A stretch of 52,513 nt of DNA from UBA7398 sp947491605 (lineage in GTDB: Bacteria > Actinomycetota > Actinomycetes > Nanopelagicales > Nanopelagicaceae). A program made the position numbers and the translations under genes. Every line of letters begins with the position of its first letter. Position 1 is the first letter of the stretch. A model generated the notes under the pieces. The model made no database searches, was not told the DNA's origin, and was given only the letters and a program-made list of their open reading frames with translations. The stretch spans positions 1 through 52,513 of the forward strand of contig CANLJW010000005.1 of NCBI GenBank assembly GCA_947491605.1, written 5' to 3'. This document shows positions 8,903 to 17,918 of the stretch, in pieces.

Positions 8903-8938
8903 GTAAAATTAAGAACGCGAGGCCCAGACAGGAGAACT

Positions 8939-11635
8939 GTGGCAAAGGTCCGCGTTTACGAATTAGCAAAAGATTTAGGGATGGATAGCAAGGAAGTCCT
9001 TGCAAAACTCCAAGAGATGGGCGAATTCGTCCGTTCTGCATCATCAACAGTTGAAGCGCCAGTTGTGCGCAAGATGTTGGAGAAATATCCGGTTGTTGCA
9101 AAACCGGCAGATGAAAAACCTGCAAAGAAAGCGCCAGCTAAGAAAGCTGCTGCGAAAAAAACTGCTGCAAAGAAGGCAGATGCAACACCCGAGATAACTC
9201 CTGAAATTGAAGCAGCGTTGCAAGAGATGATGGATAAGAAAATCGCAGCTGCGCCAAAACCAACAGTTATGCCAACTGCGCCAACTCCTCCGATTGCACC
9301 AACAGTCAGACCAAGTGCACCACGTGGTGGAAATAATCCATTTGCAACGCCGCGACCACCAGCTGCGCGACCACCTCGTGCTGGAAATAATCCTTTTGGT
9401 TCTGCAAGCACAACAATGCCGCGACCACCGCAACGTCCAACAACTCCAGGTCAACGTCCACAAGGTGATCGACCACAAAGTGGCGGACCACGTCCTGGTA
9501 TGTCTGGACCACGTCCTGGTTCAGTGCGTCCAGGTTTTGCTGCGCGTCCTTCCGGATCTCGACCACCACAAGCCGGCGGAAGTGCACGACCACAAAGTGG
9601 CGCACCTTTCCGTCCAGGTGGCGCAACTGGTGCAGGAGCACCAACAACTGGTGCACCAACTACTGGTGGTCCACAACGCGGCGGCGGTCGGCCACCACAA
9701 CGCGGCGGCACTGCAGGAGCATTTGGAAAACAGAACGGTAAAAAGCGTAAAAATATAAAGAGTAAAAAAACTCGTAGGGAAGAGATAGATAACATGGCGG
9801 CGCCAACAATTGGCGGCGCAATAGTTCCACGCGGAAATGGCACAACACCAGTTCGATTACGCCGCGGATCTTCGCTCGCAGACTTTGCCGAAAAAATTGG
9901 TGCAGATCCAGCATCTTTAGTTTCAGTGCTATTCCACTTGGGTGAAATGGTTACCGCTACTCAATCTGTTACTGAAGATGTTTTCGCAGTCCTTGGTGGC
10001 GAATTTGGATACGCAATCCAAATCGTTTCACCAGAAGATGAAGATCGCGAGATTCTCGAAACCTTCGATATTGATTTAGCGAAAGAAATCGAAGATATAG
10101 ATCCAGAAGATCTTGAAATTCGCCCACCAGTTGTAACTGTTATGGGTCACGTAGATCACGGTAAGACACGATTACTTGATGCAGTTCGCCAAACTGAAGT
10201 AATTAAAGGCGAAGCCGGCGGAATCACACAACATATTGGCGCATATCAAATTCACCATAACCATGATGGCACCGAGCGCGCTATAACTTTCATTGATACA
10301 CCTGGCCACGAAGCATTCACTGCAATGCGTGCACGTGGTGCCAAAGTTACTGATATCGCTGTCCTTGTGGTTGCAGCTGATGATGGCGTTATGCCACAGA
10401 CTATTGAAGCGCTCAACCATGCCCAAGCTGCAAATGTTCCGATCGTGGTAGCGGTTAACAAAGTTGATAAAGAAGGCGCTAACCCAGGAAAAATTCGCCA
10501 ACAATTAACTGAGTACAACTTAATCGCGGAAGAGTACGGCGGAGACACAATATTTGTTGATGTTTCTGCTAAAAACGGAACTGGAATCGACGCACTTATC
10601 GATTCGATTCTCTTAACCGCAGATGCAGCTATTGATTTACGTGCAATTGCCGACGATGTTGCGCGCGGTGTCGCGATTGAAGCTCACTTAGATCGCGGTC
10701 GCGGTCCAGTAGCAACGGTATTAGTGCAACGTGGAACTCTCAATGTTGGTGACGCAATTGTTGCCGGTGGAGCTTTCGGTCGCGTTCGTGCGATGATGGA
10801 TGAATTTGGTAAGCCGGTTGAATTTGCTGGTCCATCCCGACCAGTTCAAGTTCTTGGCTTTACTTCGGTACCAAGTGCCGGTGATTCATTTATGGTCGCA
10901 TCGGATGATCGAACTGCTCGCCAGATTGCGGAGAAACGTCAGGCCGCAGAGCGACATGCAGCGCTATCAAAGGCTAGAAAGAAAGTTTCGCTGGAAGATT
11001 TTATGGAGCAAAGCAAAGTCACTTCACTCAACCTTATTCTCAAGGGCGATGTGAGTGGTTCAGTAGAAGCGCTGGAAGATGCGCTCTTATTGCTTGATGT
11101 TGGCAACGAAGTTGACTTACGTGTAATTCACCGAGGAGTTGGTGCAATCACCAAGAGCGATATCACTTTAGCTTCGGCATCATCTGCTGTAGTTATCGGA
11201 TTTAACGTAAAGCCAGAACCACAAACTGCAATATTTGCAGATGAAGAAGGCGTTGAAGTTCGCTTCTATTCCGTAATTTATAACGCAATCGAAGAGATTG
11301 AGGCGGCCCTTAAAGGACTGCTTAAACCAGAGTATGAAGAAGCAATCCTTGGTAATGCTGAAGTCCGCGAAGTATTTAAGTCGAGCAAATTTGGAAATAT
11401 CGCTGGTTCTGTTGTTAGCGACGGCATTATCCGACGTAACGCAAAAGCACGCATTTTGCGAAATAGCGTCTTAGTTGTCGATAACTTAACCATTGAATCT
11501 TTGAAGCGATTTAAAGATGATGCGACTGAAGTCCGTGAGGGCTTTGAGTGCGGTATCGGAGTTGGAACTTTCAAAGACATCCAACCTGGTGATGTAATCC
11601 AAGTATTCGAAATGCGTGAGAAAAAGCGAGTTTAA
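8939..11635 (+). CDS. infB: translation initiation factor IF-2
   Basis: GTPase that places initiator tRNA on the 30S subunit and promotes subunit joining. The 898 aa protein begins with the IF2N helix domain (AKDLGMDSKEVLAKLQEMGEF), then a Lys/Ala-rich tract, then a long low-complexity Pro/Arg/Gly/Gln linker (about residues 115-265). A second IF2N domain follows. The GTPase domain has G1 GHVDHGKT at residues 403-410, DTPGHE and NKVD, followed by domains II-IV. GTG 8939 is preceded by GGAGAA with good spacing. rbfA follows after 2 nt. Confidence 0.97.
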   Translation: MAKVRVYELAKDLGMDSKEVLAKLQEMGEFVRSASSTVEAPVVRKMLEKYPVVAKPADEKPAKKAPAKKAAAKKTAAKKADATPEITPEIEAALQEMMDKKIAAAPKPTVMPTAPTPPIAPTVRPSAPRGGNNPFATPRPPAARPPRAGNNPFGSASTTMPRPPQRPTTPGQRPQGDRPQSGGPRPGMSGPRPGSVRPGFAARPSGSRPPQAGGSARPQSGAPFRPGGATGAGAPTTGAPTTGGPQRGGGRPPQRGGTAGAFGKQNGKKRKNIKSKKTRREEIDNMAAPTIGGAIVPRGNGTTPVRLRRGSSLADFAEKIGADPASLVSVLFHLGEMVTATQSVTEDVFAVLGGEFGYAIQIVSPEDEDREILETFDIDLAKEIEDIDPEDLEIRPPVVTVMGHVDHGKTRLLDAVRQTEVIKGEAGGITQHIGAYQIHHNHDGTERAITFIDTPGHEAFTAMRARGAKVTDIAVLVVAADDGVMPQTIEALNHAQAANVPIVVAVNKVDKEGANPGKIRQQLTEYNLIAEEYGGDTIFVDVSAKNGTGIDALIDSILLTADAAIDLRAIADDVARGVAIEAHLDRGRGPVATVLVQRGTLNVGDAIVAGGAFGRVRAMMDEFGKPVEFAGPSRPVQVLGFTSVPSAGDSFMVASDDRTARQIAEKRQAAERHAALSKARKKVSLEDFMEQSKVTSLNLILKGDVSGSVEALEDALLLLDVGNEVDLRVIHRGVGAITKSDITLASASSAVVIGFNVKPEPQTAIFADEEGVEVRFYSVIYNAIEEIEAALKGLLKPEYEEAILGNAEVREVFKSSKFGNIAGSVVSDGIIRRNAKARILRNSVLVVDNLTIESLKRFKDDATEVREGFECGIGVGTFKDIQPGDVIQVFEMREKKRV

Positions 11636-11637
11636 TT

Positions 11638-12081
11638 ATGGGTACATCACATCGCGCAGCAAAGGTCGCTGATCGTATAAAAGTAGTGATCGCGCAAACT
11701 CTTGAAACAAAGGTAAAAGATCCACGCCTTGGTTTCATTACCGTTACTGACGTTCGAATTACTGGTGATTTACAACAGGCTTCGATTTTCTATACAGTTT
11801 TAGGTGATGATGAATCAAAAATTCAAACCGCGAAAGCGCTAGAAAGCGCGCGAGGTTTACTTCGTTCCGAGGTTGGTAAAGAACTCGGGATGCGAATCAC
11901 GCCGACAATTTCGTTCTTCGCGGATGGGCTTGCGGAATCCGCCCAGAATTTTGAAGATTTGCTTTCAAAAGTTAGAGAGCAAGATAAAGAATTAGCTGCG
12001 TTGCGCGAAGGTGCCGCCCCAGCAGGAGAAGCGGACCCCTATAAAATCCATAAAGCGCGCGAGACTGATGCCGGTGAGTGA
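11638..12081 (+). CDS. rbfA: 30S ribosome-binding factor RbfA
   Basis: Assists late 16S rRNA maturation and cold adaptation. The 147 aa product has the KH-like core with VKDPRLGFITVTDVRITGDLQQA and the conserved RITPTISFFADGLAESAQNFEDLL near the C-terminus. The tail after residue 120 is charged and variable. It starts 2 nt after infB and its end overlaps the truB start, so the infB-rbfA-truB run is translationally coupled. Confidence 0.95.
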   Translation: MGTSHRAAKVADRIKVVIAQTLETKVKDPRLGFITVTDVRITGDLQQASIFYTVLGDDESKIQTAKALESARGLLRSEVGKELGMRITPTISFFADGLAESAQNFEDLLSKVREQDKELAALREGAAPAGEADPYKIHKARETDAGE

Positions 12082-12949
12082 CGGGTTTTTAGTAATTGAT
12101 AAACCAAGTGGCATCACAAGCCACGATGTAGTTGCGCGAATCCGTAAAGTTTTTGGAACTAAACGCGTTGGACATGCTGGCACGTTAGACCCGATGGCGA
12201 CCGGTGTATTAGTTTTAGGAATTAACAACGGCACCAAGCTATTGCAATACATTACTGAAGGTAAGAAGCGATATTTAGCTACAATTAAATTGGGTTTCGC
12301 AACAGTTACTGATGACAAAGACGGAGAAGTTTTAACTGCATCCACAATTTCAGATATTTTAAAAGTTACCGATGCGGAGATTAAAAGTAATTTACTAAAA
12401 TTGATTGGCACAATCATGCAACGGCCAAGCTCGGTCTCAGCTATAAAAATAGATGGTAAAAGAGCGTATGACCGAGTACGTGAAGGTGAAGTTGTAGAAC
12501 TACCAGCTCGCGAAGTAACAATTTATAGTTTAGAGATCTTAGAAATTTCTAGAGCCGATGGCGCTATTGCTATAAAAATTGATGTTTCATGCTCTGCCGG
12601 AACCTATATTCGAGCAATTGCTAGAGATTTAGGGGATGTGTTAAAGGTTGGGGGACACTTGACTGAGTTGAGACGAAGTGAAGTTGCGCCGTTTTCTCTC
12701 GAAGCTGCAGTATCTATTGAATCAATATCACCAGCAGATTTATTAAATGTAGTAGATGTGGCCAAGCGAATATTGCCAGCGCGTGTGATTGACCTTTCCG
12801 AAAAGAGCGAATTGAAGTTTGGCCGTTCGCTTTCTGCTTCCGAGTTTTCTGGAATTGGGATTGCGATCACGAGCGATAACGAACTCTGCGCTTTAATCGA
12901 GAATAAGAATTCTGGCGCACAGCCAATCACAGTTTTCGTGAAAGAATAG
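12068..12949 (+). CDS. truB: tRNA pseudouridine(55) synthase TruB
   Basis: Makes pseudouridine 55 in the T-loop of most tRNAs. The 293 aa protein begins with the family core DGFLVIDKPSGITSHDVV and has the catalytic aspartate D41 in GHAGTLDPMATGVL, followed by RYLATIKLG and the SAGTYIRAIARDLG motif. I chose ATG 12068; an open frame continues upstream to 12011 inside rbfA, but those residues are not part of the family. The start overlaps the end of rbfA by 14 nt. The C-terminal domain is short, as in actinobacteria. Confidence 0.95.
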   Translation: MPVSDGFLVIDKPSGITSHDVVARIRKVFGTKRVGHAGTLDPMATGVLVLGINNGTKLLQYITEGKKRYLATIKLGFATVTDDKDGEVLTASTISDILKVTDAEIKSNLLKLIGTIMQRPSSVSAIKIDGKRAYDRVREGEVVELPAREVTIYSLEILEISRADGAIAIKIDVSCSAGTYIRAIARDLGDVLKVGGHLTELRRSEVAPFSLEAAVSIESISPADLLNVVDVAKRILPARVIDLSEKSELKFGRSLSASEFSGIGIAITSDNELCALIENKNSGAQPITVFVKE

Positions 12950-12953
12950 CCAG

Positions 12954-13880
12954 ATGTCTGGTCATATTAAATGGTTTGGCGAACCGCTTAAAGGTGGCAC
13001 CGTCGCCATTGGAATTTTCGATGGCGTTCACTTAGGACATCAAGAAATTCTTAACATCTCAAACGAATTTGGCGATCCAGTAACAGTTTTAACATTTGAC
13101 CCACATCCAACCTCAGTTTTTGCACCAGACCGAACTCCAACAAAACTATTAACTTTAGATGATCGAGCCCACCAACTAATGTTGCACGGAGCCGAGGCTG
13201 TGGCGGTGATAAGTTTTGATGCTGAATTTGCGGCACTTTCTCCTGAACAATTTATCGAATCAATATTAATTAAAGAACTAGACGCAAAAAATATCGTGGT
13301 TGGTGCTAACTTCACTTTTGGCGCAAAAGCTGCTGGAGATGTAAATTATTTGAGATCAGTTTCCGAGAAGTATGGTTTTACTGTTACCGGAGTCGAATTA
13401 GTCGAACACGAACATGGCATTGTCTCCTCAACGCGAATTAGAAAACATTTATTAAATGGCGGCGTAGAAATTGCGCGTGAACTTTTAACTCGACCACATC
13501 AATTAATTGGTCCAGTCATTCATGGTGAAGCGCGCGGCCGCGAAATTGGATATCCCACTGCAAACATTGAAGTTGCGTCGAATTCAACTATTCCAAGCGA
13601 TGGTGTATATGCGGGCTGGTTAACTGTTGGTTTAAACCGTTGGCCAGCTGCAATTTCAATCGGAACCAATCCAACTTTTGCGGGAGTGCGTGGCCGCCAA
13701 GTTGAGGCATATGCGTTAGATCGTGATGATTTAGATTTATATGAGCAAGAGGCAATTATTGAATTTGGTTGGCGGCTTCGGGATACTTTGAAATTTGATG
13801 GGTTAGACCCGCTATTAATCCAGATGAAAAAAGATTGCGATAAAGCTCGAGATCTCACAAGTTTGAGAGGGTTGGAGTAG
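12954..13880 (+). CDS. ribF: bifunctional riboflavin kinase / FAD synthetase
   Basis: Phosphorylates riboflavin to FMN and adenylates FMN to FAD. The 308 aa product has the nucleotidyltransferase domain in the N-terminal half (GIFDGVHLGHQEIL, LTFDPHP, VVGANFTFG, STRIRKHL) and the riboflavin kinase domain from about residue 180 (GPVIHGEARGREIGYPTANIE, DGVYAGW, IEFGWRLRD). Both catalytic halves look intact. It lies 4 nt behind truB and precedes the rpsO leader, the usual actinobacterial arrangement. Confidence 0.96.
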   Translation: MSGHIKWFGEPLKGGTVAIGIFDGVHLGHQEILNISNEFGDPVTVLTFDPHPTSVFAPDRTPTKLLTLDDRAHQLMLHGAEAVAVISFDAEFAALSPEQFIESILIKELDAKNIVVGANFTFGAKAAGDVNYLRSVSEKYGFTVTGVELVEHEHGIVSSTRIRKHLLNGGVEIARELLTRPHQLIGPVIHGEARGREIGYPTANIEVASNSTIPSDGVYAGWLTVGLNRWPAAISIGTNPTFAGVRGRQVEAYALDRDDLDLYEQEAIIEFGWRLRDTLKFDGLDPLLIQMKKDCDKARDLTSLRGLE

Positions 13881-14010
13881 CCCGATTTGAGCGGGGGATT
13901 GCCACCGATTTCACTCTCGCATGCTCGCGCTGGTAACCTCGGCCCCGAGCGAGTAAGCGTGTTTTCGTGAACCAAACCGGAAACCCTCGTGACTGATGAA
14001 GGAGAATGAA
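13881..14010 (+). promoter_or_regulatory. rpsO leader, candidate S15 autoregulatory RNA
   Basis: This 130-base gap is GC-rich compared with its surroundings and can fold: CTCG (13938-13941) pairs with CGAG (13946-13949), and GCTCG (13923-13927) with CGAGC (13946-13950) as a competing or enclosing helix. The Shine-Dalgarno AAGGAG (13999-14004) lies 6 nt before the S15 start. S15 controls its own synthesis through leader RNA folds in several phyla, including actinobacteria, so a similar role is plausible here but unproven. Confidence 0.4.
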
Positions 14011-14280
14011 ATGGCGTTAAAGCCAGAAGTTAAGAAAGAAATTATCTCAAAATACGGTTCTTCGGCATCAGACACAGGAAGCCCAGAAGCTCAAGTCGCT
14101 TTACTTTCAAAGCGCATTGAAGAGATCACTGAACACCTACAAACAAATAAGAATGACCACCACAATCGTCGTGGCCTTCTTCTACTTGTAGGTCGCCGTC
14201 GTCGAATTCTTCAATACCTAGCAAAAATTGATATCGAGCGTTACCGCGCGATCATCGAAAAACTCGGCATCCGCCGATAA
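14011..14280 (+). CDS. rpsO: 30S ribosomal protein S15
   Basis: Primary 16S rRNA-binding protein of the small-subunit platform. The 89 aa product has the exact family length with DTGSPEAQVALLSKRI, the HHNRRGLLLLVGRRRRIL helix-loop and YLAKIDIERYRAIIEKLGIRR at the end. ATG 14011 is chosen because AAGGAG lies 6 nt upstream and because it gives the standard N-terminus; an in-frame ATG at 13996 would add five residues encoded by the Shine-Dalgarno region. pnp follows, as in most bacteria. Confidence 0.97.
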   Translation: MALKPEVKKEIISKYGSSASDTGSPEAQVALLSKRIEEITEHLQTNKNDHHNRRGLLLLVGRRRRILQYLAKIDIERYRAIIEKLGIRR

Positions 14281-14293
14281 ATAAAAACACTAA

Positions 14294-14382
14294 CCCACGG
14301 TCCAAAGTATTGGTCCTCGGTAGTGGCTTACGGATTTTGGTATTTGTTTTAGAAAATAGAAAACCCGTGGGCTTCGATCGAA
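14294..14382 (+). promoter_or_regulatory. rpsO-pnp intergenic RNA with long-range stem
   Basis: CCCACGG (14294-14300) and CCGTGGG (14365-14371) form 7 perfect pairs around a 64-base loop. They are followed by the palindrome TTCGATCGAA (14373-14382). The Shine-Dalgarno AAAGGAGAG of pnp lies at 14416-14423. In E. coli a structured rpsO-pnp leader is cut by RNase III for PNPase autoregulation; whether this stem has that role is unknown. Confidence 0.4.
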
Positions 14383-14427
14383 GATCCATTCTTGTGCCGT
14401 AGGTTGGTCAAGAAAAAGGAGAGACCC

Positions 14428-16629
14428 ATGGAGGGTCAAGAGCTACATAGCGCCGTTGCAATAATTGATAACGGCAAGTTCGGAAAACGAGAAATTCGTT
14501 TTGAAACCGGTCGCCTAGCGCGCCAAGCTGCTGGTACTGCAGTTGTATATGTTGATGACGAGACCATGTTGCTTTCAGCAACAACGGCATCAAAATCCCC
14601 GCGCGATTCATTCGACTTCTTCCCACTAACAGTGGATGTTGAAGAGCGTATGTACGCAGTTGGAAAAATCCCAGGATCATTCTTCCGCCGTGAAGGACGT
14701 CCATCTGAGGATGCAATTCTTACCTGTCGCTTAATCGATCGTCCATTGCGGCCATCGTTTGTTAAAGGACTTCGCAATGAAATTCAAATCGTTGTAACTG
14801 TGATGGCGTTAAACCCAGACCACATGTATGACGTTATTGCTATTAATGCGGCATCAATGTCAACCCAATTAGCGGGATTACCATTCTCTGGTCCGATTGG
14901 TGGCGTTCGCGTTGCTTTAATCGAAGGTCAATGGGTTGCATTTCCAAATCACTCACAAGTTGAAAACGCAGTTTTCGACATGGTGGTTGCAGGTCGCGTA
15001 ACTGCTGATGACGTTGCAATCATGATGGTGGAAGCCGAAGCCACAACTAAGACAATCGATTTAATTGCTGCTGGCGCAAAAGCCCCAACTGAAGAAATCG
15101 TTTCCCAAGGCTTAGAAGCTGCAAAGCCATTCATTCGCATACTTTGCGAAGCCCAATCTAAATTAGCAAAAGTTGCGGCAAAGCCAACTGGCGAATTTCC
15201 AGTCTTCTTGGATTACCAAGATGATGTTTTTGCCGCTGTTGAAAAATTAGCTAAGGCTGATTTAACTAAAGCGCTAACTATCGTGCAGAAACAAGATCGC
15301 GAAACCAAGATTGATGAAGTTACAGCTTCTGTAAAAGAGAAGTTAACTTCTGATTTTGAAGGTCGCGAAAAAGAGATTCCTGCTGCAATTCGATCAGTCA
15401 CAAAGAAGTTGGTTCGCCAACGAGTACTTCGTGACAAGATCCGTATCGATGGCCGAGGTCTTCGCGATATTCGCGCGTTAACAGCAGAAGTTGAAGTGAT
15501 CCCTCGAGTTCACGGTTCAGCTCTCTTCGAACGTGGCGAGACTCAAATTCTTGGAGTCACAACGCTAAATATGCTCAAGATGGAACAACAGTTAGATACG
15601 TTGAATCCAGAAAACCATAAGCGTTACATGCATAACTACAACTTCCCACCATATTCAGTGGGCGAAACTGGCCGTGTTGGTTCACCAAAGCGTCGCGAAA
15701 TTGGACATGGAGCACTTGCAGAACGTGCGTTGTTACCTGTTCTGCCGTCACGTTCTGATTTCCCATATGCAATTCGTCAAGTTTCAGAAGCGCTTGGATC
15801 AAATGGATCAACATCCATGGGTTCAGTTTGCGCATCAACCATGTCGCTACTTAACGCAGGTGTGCCACTTCGTGCACCAGTGGCCGGTATTGCGATGGGT
15901 CTGATCTCCGATGATGTAGATGGCAAAATTGAGTACGTAGCACTTACCGATATCTTGGGTGCAGAAGATGCATTCGGCGATATGGATTTCAAAGTTGCTG
16001 GTACAAAAGATTTCATTACTGCTCTTCAGCTAGATACTAAATTAGATGGAATTCCAGCAAGCGTTCTTGCAGGTGCGTTGCACCAAGCTAAGGAAGCTCG
16101 GCTCCACATTCTCGATGTAATGAATGAAGCGATTGATGCACCGGATGAAATTAATCCATTAGCGCCACGCATCATCACGATTCAGATTCCAGTAGATCAG
16201 ATCGGCGCAGTGATTGGTCCAAAGGGCAAAGTCATTAAGCAGATCCAAGAGGATACGGGCGCTGAAATCAGCATCGAAGATGATGGAACTATATATATCG
16301 GTGCAACCGATGGAACTGCTGCGGAAGCGGCACGTGCTCTAATTATCGGTATCGCTGATCCAAAGTTGCCAGAAGTTGGCGAACGCTTTAATGGAACTAT
16401 CGTAAAGCTCGCTGCATTTGGCGCATTCGTTTCATTACTTCCAGGCAAAGATGGATTGCTCCACATCTCGCAAATTCGTAAGATGCATGGTGGCAAGCGC
16501 ATTGAAAATGTGGAAGATGTAATGAACGTCGGCGATAAAGTACATGTAGAAATTGGCGAGATTGACCCTAAGGGCAAGCTTTCGTTAATACCAGTACTTG
16601 ATGATGCTGCCGAAGCATCAGCTGAATAA
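14428..16629 (+). CDS. pnp: polyribonucleotide nucleotidyltransferase (PNPase)
   Basis: Phosphorolytic 3'-5' exoribonuclease that degrades mRNA. The 733 aa protein has two RNase PH domains (RFETGRLARQAAGTAV and IRIDGRGLRDIRAL with FPPYSVGETGRVGSPKRREIG), a KH domain (VIGPKGKVIKQIQ) and a C-terminal S1 domain (LAAFGAFVSLLPGKDGLLHIS). ATG 14428 has AAAGGAGAG 4 nt upstream; an upstream ATG at 14392 in the same frame would place coding sequence over the Shine-Dalgarno and is less likely. Catalytic and RNA-binding domains appear complete. Confidence 0.96.
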   Translation: MEGQELHSAVAIIDNGKFGKREIRFETGRLARQAAGTAVVYVDDETMLLSATTASKSPRDSFDFFPLTVDVEERMYAVGKIPGSFFRREGRPSEDAILTCRLIDRPLRPSFVKGLRNEIQIVVTVMALNPDHMYDVIAINAASMSTQLAGLPFSGPIGGVRVALIEGQWVAFPNHSQVENAVFDMVVAGRVTADDVAIMMVEAEATTKTIDLIAAGAKAPTEEIVSQGLEAAKPFIRILCEAQSKLAKVAAKPTGEFPVFLDYQDDVFAAVEKLAKADLTKALTIVQKQDRETKIDEVTASVKEKLTSDFEGREKEIPAAIRSVTKKLVRQRVLRDKIRIDGRGLRDIRALTAEVEVIPRVHGSALFERGETQILGVTTLNMLKMEQQLDTLNPENHKRYMHNYNFPPYSVGETGRVGSPKRREIGHGALAERALLPVLPSRSDFPYAIRQVSEALGSNGSTSMGSVCASTMSLLNAGVPLRAPVAGIAMGLISDDVDGKIEYVALTDILGAEDAFGDMDFKVAGTKDFITALQLDTKLDGIPASVLAGALHQAKEARLHILDVMNEAIDAPDEINPLAPRIITIQIPVDQIGAVIGPKGKVIKQIQEDTGAEISIEDDGTIYIGATDGTAAEAARALIIGIADPKLPEVGERFNGTIVKLAAFGAFVSLLPGKDGLLHISQIRKMHGGKRIENVEDVMNVGDKVHVEIGEIDPKGKLSLIPVLDDAAEASAE

Positions 16630-16640
16630 CGTTTCATAAC

Positions 16641-17918
16641 ATGACCGTACGCAAAACCGTTCTAGAGAGCGGTTTACGTATTGTCACTGAAGAAGTTGCC
16701 GGAGTACGAAGCGCAGCTTTTGGTATTTGGGTAAATGTTGGCTCTCGCGATGAAGCACCATCTGTCGCGGGAGCTTCACATTTTCTCGAGCATTTACTTT
16801 TTAAAGCGACTAAAACTCGAAGCGCAATGGATATCTCCTCTGCGATTGAATCAGTCGGCGGCGAGATGAATGCCTTTACCGGCAAGGAGTACACCTGTTT
16901 CTATGCGCGAGTAATAGATACAGATTTACCGCTCGCGATCGATGTTATCTCTGATTTGATAACGTCTTCACTTGTCAAAGCTGAAGATGTTGATGCCGAA
17001 CGCAATGTAGTTTTGGAAGAAATATCAATGCGAGATGATGATCCAAGTGATTTAATCCATGATCTTTTTGCCGAAACTTATTATGGTGATACCCAACTTG
17101 GCCGACCAATTTTGGGAACAGTTGAATCAATCAAAGGAATGTCGCGAAATTCAGTCTTTAATTATTACAAGAAGCGCTACCTGCCAAGTGATTTAGTCAT
17201 TGCGGTAGCTGGAAACTTGAAACATAAGAAAGTTGTAGAACTTGTTGAAAAAGCAATATCTAGAGATGGATTTTTAAGCGTTCCAAAATCTGATTACAAC
17301 TTGCGCAGCAATACAAAAGTTAAATCGCCAAAAGGTGGGAATGTTGGGATTTTAAATCGCAAAACTGAACAAGCCCATTTATTTATGGGTATGGCCGGGG
17401 TAGCTCGCGACGATAGCCGTCGATTTACAATGGGAGTTTTATCTGCAGCGCTAGGCGGGGGCATGTCATCTCGGTTATTCCAGGAAATTCGGGAAAAACG
17501 CGGCTTGGCATATTCGGTTTACTCCTACGCTCAACAATTTGCTGGCTCAGGTGTTATTGGTTTTTATGCAGGATGTAATCCAAATAAAGCCACCGAAGTT
17601 GTAAAAATTATTCGAGATGTTTTGCACGATGTAGCAGATAACGGTCTAACTCATGAAGAGTTAGCTAGAGCGCAAGGTGCAGTTCGTGGAAGTTTAGTTT
17701 TGAGCCAAGAAGATACTGGCTCTCGGATGAGCCGGATTGGGAAAGCCGAGTTGGTTTATGGCGAAAATCTAGGCTTCGATCAGATCTTAAAAGAAGTTTC
17801 CAGCGTTTCAGGCGCACAAATTCGCGCCGTTGCCAGCGAGTACTTGACCAAAAGTCCTACCCTTGCCGTAGTGGGACCGTATAAGAGCGGCTCAATATTT
17901 GAAAAGGCAATCCGATGA
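16641..17918 (+). CDS. M16 family zinc peptidase
   Basis: Inverse zinc metallopeptidase related to mitochondrial processing peptidase and pitrilysin. The 425 aa product has the HxxEH site HFLEH at residues 47-51, a downstream glutamate region ERNVVLEEISMRDDDPSD, and the M16 C-terminal domain (GGGMSSRLFQEIREKRGLAYS). The C-terminal domain starts around residue 190. It sits between pnp and dapB, the usual place in actinobacteria, and overlaps dapB by ATGA. Its substrate is unknown. Confidence 0.92.
   Translation: MTVRKTVLESGLRIVTEEVAGVRSAAFGIWVNVGSRDEAPSVAGASHFLEHLLFKATKTRSAMDISSAIESVGGEMNAFTGKEYTCFYARVIDTDLPLAIDVISDLITSSLVKAEDVDAERNVVLEEISMRDDDPSDLIHDLFAETYYGDTQLGRPILGTVESIKGMSRNSVFNYYKKRYLPSDLVIAVAGNLKHKKVVELVEKAISRDGFLSVPKSDYNLRSNTKVKSPKGGNVGILNRKTEQAHLFMGMAGVARDDSRRFTMGVLSAALGGGMSSRLFQEIREKRGLAYSVYSYAQQFAGSGVIGFYAGCNPNKATEVVKIIRDVLHDVADNGLTHEELARAQGAVRGSLVLSQEDTGSRMSRIGKAELVYGENLGFDQILKEVSSVSGAQIRAVASEYLTKSPTLAVVGPYKSGSIFEKAIR

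Noticed and set aside
9300..9720. Repetitive CCACCA/GGTCC-like DNA in infB as a repeat array or CRISPR
   Set aside because: The repeats are imperfect and in frame; they encode the Pro/Arg/Gly/Gln linker usual in actinobacterial IF-2.
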